From Stenotrophomonas maltophilia (lineage in GTDB: Bacteria; Pseudomonadota; Gammaproteobacteria; Xanthomonadales; Xanthomonadaceae), in the NCBI GenBank assembly GCA_002364755.1, contig DEZI01000017.1, positions 100,685 through 164,684 of the forward strand: a stretch of DNA of 64,000 nucleotides, written 5' to 3'. The notes under the pieces are model-generated. The model had not been told where the DNA came from, searched no databases, and worked only from the letters and a program-made list of their open reading frames with translations. This document shows, in pieces, positions 5,902 through 11,752 of this stretch. Position 1 is the first letter of the stretch. Every line of letters starts with the position of its first letter. The position numbers and the translations under genes were made by a program.

Positions 5902-7307
5902 TGCGATGGCTTTTACGCGTATTCGCCTCTGCAGCTGCAAGGCGTTTTGCTTACATAGCTGTAGCCTCGATTTTGGCGCTTGCTGGCATCGGTCAGGCCC
6001 GAGCGCAAGACAAGACGTGTCGCTCAGACTCCGACAACTGCTCTGTTGCTGAGGCTCAGGCCGCCTGTCAGTCATACCCTGCCGGCACCGGCAACACGTC
6101 TATCGTTGGCGGTGCTACTAGGCGAAATTGCGTCTTTGTGTCTTCTAGCGAATCCAGCGGCTTCTTCGTTCTCCAGTACTGGGGCAAAAACTCAAATGGG
6201 AACGAGACCGGCCCTTTCAGTGAAGGCAGCTTTTACTGGCGCAACAAATGTGCCTTTGAGCCGAGCAAGACGACCGTTTTTTTTCCCCCTAACGGCTCCG
6301 TTCGCTGTGTTAGCGGGTGTGAGGTCGTCTACCGGCAAAATGCTGATGACACCACTACCTACAGTCCTAATGGAAAGGTATGTGACAAGAAGCCTGACTG
6401 TGCAGCACAGGGCAAGAACATGGTGTGGAACGCCATGCTTGGAGTGTGTCAGCCAGTGCAGCCTGAATGCCCGGAAGGGCAGATTGTCCTGGGCAACGCT
6501 TGTGCGGACGAAAAGCCATGCCCGGACGGTATGGCACTGGTGAACAATGCATGCAAGAAGGAAGAGAACGAGTGTCCGGCCGGGATGATCCGCAGCCCGC
6601 TAGGCAACTGCATACCCGGTGACGGCCAGTGCGCTGCCGGTGAGGTTCGCGGTGAAGACGGCACATGCAAGAAAGACAAGGACGACGACGGCGAACCGGA
6701 CAATGATCCCGATGAGCCTGACAGCTTCTCAGGCGGTGACACATGTGATTCGCCCCCCTCATGCAGCGGCTCGGCCATCATGTGCGGCCAAGCGCGCATT
6801 CAGTGGCGCATAGAGTGCAACACCAGACGGAACAACAACATTAGCGGCGGTCAGTGCACTCAGGCTGGCATGCCCGTTTGCACTGGCGAGAAGTGCAACG
6901 CGATGGAGTACACGAGCCTTCTCATGCAATGGCGATCAGCCTGCGCAGCTGAGAAGTTAGCAAGCAAGACCGACTCAGCGACTGGCGGTAGCGAATCGGA
7001 CAAGAACGGTAACGGTGTTGCCGATGCGCTCGAAGGGGTAGGGGAGGTCACTTCACCCGGAGACGGCAATGCGGATGTCGCGGCCTCTAAGAAATGGGGC
7101 ATCGGGATTTCCACCAGCATGGTCGACACCAGCAACATGTTTGGCGGCGGCACCTGCCCGCAGATGCCCTCCTTCTCGATCATGGGCGTCAGCATCAACG
7201 GCTCAGACCTTCCTTACTTCTGCCAGTTCGCTGCCATCTTGCGCGGACTGATCCTGATCTTTGCCGCGTACTGGGCGATGCGAATCCTTATGGGAGCAGC
7301 CTTCTAA
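5901..7307 (+). CDS. Adsorption (pIII-like) minor coat protein, TspB-type
   Basis: The 468-aa protein starts at ATG 5901, overlapping the preceding stop. It has a signal peptide (residues 1-35, cleavage near QARAQ) and a Cys-rich receptor-binding part with repeated CPxG units between about 185 and 265 (PECPEGQIVL, CPDGMALVNN, CPAGMIRSPL). An acidic Asp/Glu linker follows (DKDDDGEPDNDPDEPD, about 255-270). The C-terminal domain ends in one membrane helix (GLILIFAAYWAMRILMGAAF). It resembles the TspB/virulence-associated family found at gene III position in inoviruses. By analogy the N-terminal part binds a pilus or co-receptor and the C-terminus caps the virion. Confidence 0.82.
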   Translation: MRWLLRVFASAAARRFAYIAVASILALAGIGQARAQDKTCRSDSDNCSVAEAQAACQSYPAGTGNTSIVGGATRRNCVFVSSSESSGFFVLQYWGKNSNGNETGPFSEGSFYWRNKCAFEPSKTTVFFPPNGSVRCVSGCEVVYRQNADDTTTYSPNGKVCDKKPDCAAQGKNMVWNAMLGVCQPVQPECPEGQIVLGNACADEKPCPDGMALVNNACKKEENECPAGMIRSPLGNCIPGDGQCAAGEVRGEDGTCKKDKDDDGEPDNDPDEPDSFSGGDTCDSPPSCSGSAIMCGQARIQWRIECNTRRNNNISGGQCTQAGMPVCTGEKCNAMEYTSLLMQWRSACAAEKLASKTDSATGGSESDKNGNGVADALEGVGEVTSPGDGNADVAASKKWGIGISTSMVDTSNMFGGGTCPQMPSFSIMGVSINGSDLPYFCQFAAILRGLILIFAAYWAMRILMGAAF

Positions 7308-7633
7308 TGGGACTCATGGTTTGGGAATGGATTGCCAAGGGTGTCGTGCATTTGCTCGGCTCCCTGAAAAATGCGCTTGCAGGAATGGTCGGCAAGGTGC
7401 TTGCGACCTTCGGTTTGACCACTGTCACGTTCACTTCGGTGCTTCCCGCTCTGAAGACATTCGTGATGCAGTACGTAACCGTGTTGCCTCCCACCGCGCT
7501 TGAATTTTTGTCGTATCTCGGCGTTGGTACTGCAATGAGCATGATCTTGTCCGCGCTCACGGTTCGACTGACTTGGAAGGTGTTCATCGTGCCCAAGTCG
7601 GTGGCCGATCAGCTTCCCGGCGGTGGGTCATGA
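7307..7633 (+). CDS. Minor coat protein (gene VI type, DUF2523-like)
   Basis: The start codon overlaps the gene III stop (TAATG at 7305-7309) and the stop overlaps the Zot start (ATGA), so this 108-aa gene is tightly coupled on both sides. It has several hydrophobic segments (residues about 5-40, 45-65, 68-90) and a short hydrophilic C-terminus (VPKSVADQLPGGGS). This is the build and position of pVI, which with pIII closes the end of the virion that leaves the cell last. Small DUF2523 membrane proteins are standard at this place. Confidence 0.82.
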   Translation: MGLMVWEWIAKGVVHLLGSLKNALAGMVGKVLATFGLTTVTFTSVLPALKTFVMQYVTVLPPTALEFLSYLGVGTAMSMILSALTVRLTWKVFIVPKSVADQLPGGGS

Positions 7634-8808
7634 TTTATTGGTTCACGGGACAGCCAGGGCACGGCAAGACGCTGCACGCCATTGAGCGCCTGCTGGAATT
7701 TAAGGATCAGGGGCGCATTGTCTACGCGTGCAACATCCGCGAATTCGATTACGCAAAGACAGGCGTTTTGGAGATGACGCCGGAACAGTTCCGTGACTGG
7801 CCTAATTTTCTCCCCGACGGTGCTGTCGCTTTGGTCGATGAGGCCTACGAACACGGCATGCTCCCGAAGCGGCCGCCGGGCGGAAAGGTGCCCGTGCACG
7901 TCGAGCAGCTTGCAAAGCATCGTCATCGTGGCCTTGACTTCATCTTCGTCAGTCAGTCGCCTGACAAGCAGTGCGATCAGTTCGTGCACGATTTGATCGA
8001 GCGGCACGTCCATGTGCGTCGTCGCTTCGGTACGAAGTTCGTGCAGTTGCGTGAGTTCGACAGGTTTGAAGCTCAGGCTGAAAAGGCGACTCCGCTGGTC
8101 AACCGTCGCCGTGCGCTGCCTAAGCGCCCGATGGGTCTCTACAAGTCGACCGAACTGGACACCACTGAGCGGCGCGTGCCCTGGTACATCGTCGCATTGC
8201 CGGTGATGCTGGTGGTGGCGGTGGGTTTGATCTACTACGTGTTCGGCGGGATGGCAGAGCGGCTTGGCGGATCACCGGTCGAAACTGTGGCGAGCCCGAG
8301 TGCAGCGGCTGCGCCGCGCGACGGAGCGTCAGCGACGGCGGGCGGCGCTGCTGCTCAACCTCAGCATCGCCCACTGAAGGAGTACGTCGATCAGTTCTTG
8401 CCGCGCATTCCGTCACAGCCGTGGACCGCGCCTGTCTATGAAAACTCACTGTCACTGCCAAGCGAGCCGCCAAGGCTCTTTTGCATGTCGTCGCTCGGCG
8501 GTCAGAATGGTCTCGGTCAAATTGACGATCCCAGCTGCAGTTGCGTGACAGAGCAGGGCACGGCTTATGACCTTGATGAGTCGACCTGCCGATACATCGC
8601 CCGACGCGGCCAATACGAGCCGTACCTGCCACGTCGAGAGAATCGATTTGTCGATGCCGCCACGCAGACGGATCGCATGATCGGCGAGCTCAACGACCGC
8701 AACCGCGGAACAGCTATCAGTCGCGAGAGCAGGGCGATGGGCACGTTCCCTGAGTCCCCATCAATCAGCACCAACTCGTATACAACTGCAGGGGAGAACA
8801 GGCTATGA
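7630..8808 (+). CDS. Zot-family assembly ATPase (gene I)
   Basis: The 392-aa protein begins at ATG 7630. A Walker A motif, GQPGHGKT, sits at residues 7-14 and a Walker B-like AVALVDEAYEH at about 70-80, as in the zonular occludens toxin/pI family. The cytoplasmic ATPase domain (1-180) is followed by one membrane helix (about 184-206, WYIVALPVMLVVAVGLIYYV) and a periplasmic domain with Cys pairs (CMSSLG, CSCVTEQG). pI proteins drive phage extrusion and connect the inner membrane to an outer-membrane secretin. No secretin gene is present here, so a host one must be used. Confidence 0.93.
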   Translation: MIYWFTGQPGHGKTLHAIERLLEFKDQGRIVYACNIREFDYAKTGVLEMTPEQFRDWPNFLPDGAVALVDEAYEHGMLPKRPPGGKVPVHVEQLAKHRHRGLDFIFVSQSPDKQCDQFVHDLIERHVHVRRRFGTKFVQLREFDRFEAQAEKATPLVNRRRALPKRPMGLYKSTELDTTERRVPWYIVALPVMLVVAVGLIYYVFGGMAERLGGSPVETVASPSAAAAPRDGASATAGGAAAQPQHRPLKEYVDQFLPRIPSQPWTAPVYENSLSLPSEPPRLFCMSSLGGQNGLGQIDDPSCSCVTEQGTAYDLDESTCRYIARRGQYEPYLPRRENRFVDAATQTDRMIGELNDRNRGTAISRESRAMGTFPESPSISTNSYTTAGENRL

Positions 8809-9473
8809 GTAGTGGCGGTCGTGAGTTGCTGAAGTGGATGGCCTTGCTGCTGATGACGGGTGACCACATCTTGAAGGTTCTCGGGATCGGCTACGTACCG
8901 GTGGTTGCCGAGCTTGGCCGTGTTGCCTTCCCGGTGTTCGCCCTTGTCATGGCGTACAACCTTGGTCAGCCCGGTGCCGATGCGGGCAGTACTGCCAAGC
9001 GCCTCGCGTTCTGGGGCCTTGTTGCGTCTCCAGCTGCGTACTTTGCGTTCGGCACCGTGTTGCCGCTGAATGTGCTATTGACCTTTGCCGTCGCCGCCGC
9101 CGCCATTGCGGCCTACGAGCGCCGGCAGTGGCTGCTGGTTGCCGTGCTGGCGTTCGCGGCGCCTCTGGTCCTGGATTACGCTTGGCCGGGCGTGTGGCTC
9201 GTTATGGAGGCTTGGTTCTGGTTCTCGGGGTATGGCCGCCGCGTTCGATCCGTGTTCGGCCTTTGGGATCCCATGGCCACCGCTTTCCCGTTCTGGCTGT
9301 GGGCCTGCATGGGGTTGCTCTGCTGGTACAACGGCAATGCCTGGGCGTTGCTTGCCCTTCCTGTGTTGCTGCTGGCCGAGTACGATTGGAGGATCCCCCG
9401 CGTGGGTCGGTTCTTTTATGTTTACTACGTCGGCCATCTGGGCCTGCTGGCTGCGTTCGCAGCGTTCCTTTAG
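8805..9473 (+). CDS. traX: TraX-family membrane acetyltransferase
   Basis: The 222-aa polytopic protein (about 6-7 helices) resembles the TraX family, known from F-type plasmids, where TraX N-acetylates pilin. Family-like features are the N-terminal KWMALLLMTGDHILKVLGIG (residues about 10-30) and the C-terminal RFFYVYYVGHLGLLA with a conserved-type Tyr/His motif. The ATG overlaps the Zot stop (ATGA), so it belongs to the phage operon. TraX genes occur in some inovirus prophages. A plausible role is modification of a pilin or surface receptor, which could limit superinfection; this is inference. Confidence 0.8.
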   Translation: MSSGGRELLKWMALLLMTGDHILKVLGIGYVPVVAELGRVAFPVFALVMAYNLGQPGADAGSTAKRLAFWGLVASPAAYFAFGTVLPLNVLLTFAVAAAAIAAYERRQWLLVAVLAFAAPLVLDYAWPGVWLVMEAWFWFSGYGRRVRSVFGLWDPMATAFPFWLWACMGLLCWYNGNAWALLALPVLLLAEYDWRIPRVGRFFYVYYVGHLGLLAAFAAFL

Positions 9474-9919
9474 CACGGGTCATAAGGAACGTTACGCCAC
9501 CCGCCTTCAATTCGTTGAAGGCGCTGGCCTTGGATACAGCGCTCACCAGCGCCTAGCGGGCGAAGTGTCTCTACAGCAGGCTGATGCTGCACGTGAAGCT
9601 CTCGGCGAACCGCCGCTACCTCGGCTGCACTCTGCGCTGCCAGATTCCTCATTTCGCGTTCGGCGGCGGCTGTGACCTCTGCCTGTTCTCGAGGAGTCAT
9701 CGGACGCAGCATTTCGCGTGCTATTGCCGCCGCTTGCCGCCGGGCATTCCACTCGATCAATCCCATGGAAATAACTACGAGCAGCGCTGCTGCTACCGCG
9801 ACATATAGCCAGGGCGATGTTGATTCGACCTGCCTTGTAGCGCGCTGTCTCTGGCCGCTGAATCGCACTTCTTGCAGATCCGGCGCACTGAATGTCGGCT
9901 CATGTTTTTTGCGTTCCAT
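9470..9919 (-). CDS. Phage single-pass membrane protein, leftward
   Basis: The 149-aa product starts at ATG 9919, with GGGGGA upstream; a longer frame start has no ribosome binding site. Residues 1-40 are basic and polar, then one membrane helix (about 36-56, SPWLYVAVAAALLVVISMGL), then a long Ala/Glu/Arg-rich helix (about 60-110) likely to form a coiled coil, then a short C-terminal region with a Cys pair (ERCIQGQRL and a terminal Cys). It is convergent with TraX and their stop codons overlap by 4 bases, so both transcripts run into each other. Function unknown. Confidence 0.6.
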   Translation of the reverse strand: MERKKHEPTFSAPDLQEVRFSGQRQRATRQVESTSPWLYVAVAAALLVVISMGLIEWNARRQAAAIAREMLRPMTPREQAEVTAAAEREMRNLAAQSAAEVAAVRRELHVQHQPAVETLRPLGAGERCIQGQRLQRIEGGWRNVPYDPC

Positions 9920-9958
9920 ACGTCCCCCAAGGCGTCCTGCGTCCATTGTAGCCGGGGT

Positions 9959-9977
9959 GTAGGGGCAGGGCCCCTAC
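9959..9977. other. Perfect hairpin in the phage intergenic region
   Basis: GTAGGGGC and GCCCCTAC form an 8-bp perfect stem with a 3-base loop. It sits in the only non-coding gap (9920-9987) between the two leftward phage genes. Filamentous phages carry replication-origin and packaging hairpins in such gaps, so it is a candidate, but no nick site was identified. Confidence 0.35.
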
Positions 9978-9987
9978 GGTCAACGCT

Positions 9988-10356
9988 TCACCCGCGCGCA
10001 CGGGGCTTCGGCCCCGTTTTCGTATCTGCTGCCATGGGTGGTTCGGCGTCGGCGGCAGCCATCACCCTCGGCATCGCTTGTTTGCGCCGGCTCACCACAT
10101 CCCGAAGATTGATTACAGTGGTGGGATGATGGTCTCCGCCGGCATTGCGATTACCAACGTTTGTGGAACTGCCGGCCGGTCGTGCAGCATCCATCATCCG
10201 CCGCCATTCCTGCGCTTGGCAGGCGGTGAGCGAAAGCCAAGCCAGATCCTCTGGCAGCAGCTCGCGGCCTTCGGGCGTAATCAGGCGGTTCCCTAGGAAA
10301 GCAAAACCGGCCCAAGGGCCGGTTAGTTCAGTGCGGTTGTACGGGTCAAATTCCAT
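9988..10356 (-). CDS. Phage protein of the DUF3653 type
   Basis: The 122-aa product starts at ATG 10356. Its N-terminal half (GPWAGFAFLGNRLITPEGRELLPEDL, residues about 11-36) has the FxxxxLxxPEGxxL pattern I associate with DUF3653 proteins of Xanthomonas filamentous phages. The C-terminus is basic (VVSRRKQAM, KTGPKPRARG), suggesting nucleic-acid contact. In the circular phage genome the extended repressor frame would end TGATG exactly at this start codon, so repressor and this protein would be translationally coupled. In the integrated state the two genes are about 7 kb apart and uncoupled. It may be an accessory regulator, but that is inference. Confidence 0.6.
   Translation of the reverse strand: MEFDPYNRTELTGPWAGFAFLGNRLITPEGRELLPEDLAWLSLTACQAQEWRRMMDAARPAGSSTNVGNRNAGGDHHPTTVINLRDVVSRRKQAMPRVMAAADAEPPMAADTKTGPKPRARG
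10000..10021 (+). terminator. Terminator-like hairpin read rightward
   Basis: CGGGGC (10001-10006), loop TTCG and GCCCCG (10011-10016) followed by TTTTCG form a compact UUCG-type terminator. It lies within the 3' end of the DUF3653 gene on the opposite strand. It would stop rightward transcripts that run past TraX toward the host. Confidence 0.55.
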
Positions 10357-10466
10357 CACGCTGCCAGTTCGTCCTTGTCGGGGGAACGATCCGGCAGGCA
10401 AGAGCCGAGCCATAGGCCCAGCCATTGCCACGCAGAGGCTACGAACCTCCTCACGCCGGACACGGC

Positions 10467-10494
10467 ATTTCGCATAATGTATATTATGTTCTCC
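10467..10494 (+). other. Right attachment site; dif-like XerC/XerD site
   Basis: The bases read ATTTCGCATAA (XerC arm), TGTATA (central region) and TTATGTTCTCC (XerD-like arm). The first 17 bases repeat the left junction exactly. Proteobacterial dif sites have the form NNTNCGCATAA-TGTATA-TTATGTTAAAT, so this is a near-canonical dif site. The chromosome terminus dimer-resolution function has probably been retained at this junction. Confidence 0.85.
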
Positions 10495-10516
10495 GTCGGC
10501 CCGTGCGGCGCAGGAT

Positions 10517-10891
10517 CTACAACCTCCTGAGCGCCTCCACATAGATGATGCTCTCCGAGCACCCAACCCCCTCAACCTTCCGGTCCTTGATGTCGATCCA
10601 CATCAACCCGGCAACCAACCCCTGCGGCCAGTACATGAGCGGCCCGCTCACCGCTACACGCTTGTTCTGCCAGCGCTGCCGCTGCTTCAACACCGTTTCC
10701 GGCAGCGCCAGGTCAAAGCACCGGCCACCATCCAGCCTGATGGATCCCAGGGTCCGGCCGCCCGGAACGATCGCCATGACACCGGCAACCTCGATGCGTC
10801 GTTCGATCTGGGCCTCCTGCGCCTAACCAGCTCCGGCACAAGCCAGCGCCATCCCCAGGCACACAACACGCCACCAGATCGAGGCCCGCAT
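10517..10891 (-). pseudogene. Secreted protein gene with an in-frame amber stop
   Basis: ATG 10891 follows a perfect AGGAGG site and encodes a signal peptide (RASIWWRVVCLGMALACAGAG), but codon 23 is TAG (10823-10825). The same frame then continues uninterrupted for about 100 codons, through AQEAQIERRIEVAGVMAIVP, to a stop at 10517. The intact gene would encode a periplasmic protein of about 124 aa with Cys residues and a repeated aromatic pattern (YWPQGLVAGLMWIDIK). A single C-to-T change in CAG is the simplest origin. It directly abuts the dif/prophage junction. Either a true pseudogene or a sequencing error; function of the intact form is unknown. Confidence 0.65.
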
Positions 10892-10924
10892 ATCGCCTCC
10901 TCGTAGATTGCCGAACCAAATGGC

Positions 10925-10938
10925 CGTGACGCGTCACG
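10925..10938. promoter_or_regulatory. Perfect 14-bp palindrome, operator candidate
   Basis: CGTGACGCGTCACG is a perfect palindrome in the 234-base gap between a leftward (broken) gene and a rightward response-regulator gene. Such a TGACGCGTCA core is suited to a dimeric transcription factor. The binding protein is not known. Confidence 0.45.
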
Positions 10939-11125
10939 TTAATAACCAAAATTCCTTGAGATCTGGGCGCCCGACCAAGGCCCTGGCCCCCAGATTTCAA
11001 AGCACACACAGGTCGCCAGCCGCCCGTTTAGGAATAGTCGCAAAAATCGTACGAATTCGATGACCACCAGGATGGCGGCGCCAGAATAAGCGCCACGCCT
11101 CTGGGCGACGATCACCTCCCTGCGC

Positions 11126-11752
11126 ATGAATGGATATCCTGCACCGCGTCGCCTTCGGCTGGCACTGCTCGACGATCATGACGTCGTCCGACGCGGCGTC
11201 GGCACGCACCTCGGCACCGATACGCGCTTCAGGATCGTCGCCAGCCACGGCCATAGCGCGCCACTGTTGAAGTACCTGATGAACCACCCGGTGGATGTGG
11301 CCATCATCGACATCACCCTGGGCGTGGACGATCTGAGCGGCCCCGAGTTGGTGCTGAAGCTGCGCGAGTGCGCGCCGCGGGTCTCGCTGCTGGCGTTTGC
11401 GGGCCAGTCGTCGAACGCCGGCATCCAAGTGCTGCTGGATGCTGGAATCAGTGGCTATGTCAGCAAATGCGAGCCATTGGCCGAGCTCTCCGATGCTGTA
11501 GTCCGGGTATCCCAGGGGCTGTACCGGCTTCCTCCCGGGTGCAAACTGCCGCCCACGCGCGAACCGCTCAGCCGCAACGAACGCGAGGTGCTGCATCTGC
11601 TTCTGGATGGCATGACGGTGTCCGAAATCGCAGTGCAGCGCCACCGCAGCATCAAGACCATCAGCACCCAGAAGAGCGCCGCGCTGCGCAAGCTTGGCCT
11701 GCGCAATGACGCCGAAATCTACGCGCTCCGCACCCAACTGGAGGCGCTGTGA
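11126..11752 (+). CDS. NarL/FixJ-family response regulator
   Basis: The 208-aa protein has a receiver domain (residues about 10-125) with the acidic pair in LALLDDHDVVRRG, phosphoacceptor Asp about 61 in VAIIDITL and the Lys in GYVSKCEPL. A LuxR-type DNA-binding helix-turn-helix follows (about 145-205; LSRNEREVLHLLLDGMTVSE, then RSIKTISTQKSAALRKLG). Its stop overlaps the start of the hybrid kinase at 11749 (GTGATC overlap), so the two form a dedicated pair, like EvgA/EvgS or BvgA/BvgS. It presumably activates genes in response to the ligand sensed by that kinase. Targets are not evident here. Confidence 0.9.
   Translation: MNGYPAPRRLRLALLDDHDVVRRGVGTHLGTDTRFRIVASHGHSAPLLKYLMNHPVDVAIIDITLGVDDLSGPELVLKLRECAPRVSLLAFAGQSSNAGIQVLLDAGISGYVSKCEPLAELSDAVVRVSQGLYRLPPGCKLPPTREPLSRNEREVLHLLLDGMTVSEIAVQRHRSIKTISTQKSAALRKLGLRNDAEIYALRTQLEAL

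Larger units (their letters stand above)
3011..10483. mobile_element. Xer-type filamentous (inovirus) prophage integrated at dif
   Basis: Two identical copies of ATTTCGCATAATGTATA bound the element (3011-3027 and 10467-10483), with about 7.46 kb from one repeat to the next. In between are all modules expected of a Xanthomonas/Stenotrophomonas filamentous phage: repressor, Rep, ssDNA-binding protein, coat proteins, adsorption protein, Zot assembly ATPase, plus TraX and two leftward accessory genes. There is no integrase or transposase. The repeat core matches the 15-base core TTCGCATAATGTATA that I recall for Xanthomonas Cf/phiLf phages, which use host XerC/XerD. No secretin (gIV) gene is present, so export would need a host secretin, as for related phages. 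All major frames are open, so the prophage may be functional. Confidence 0.93.

Noticed and set aside
8805..9473. Conjugative element indicated by TraX
   Set aside because: No other transfer gene, relaxase or pilus gene is nearby. The gene is coupled to phage zot and lies between the phage attachment sites.
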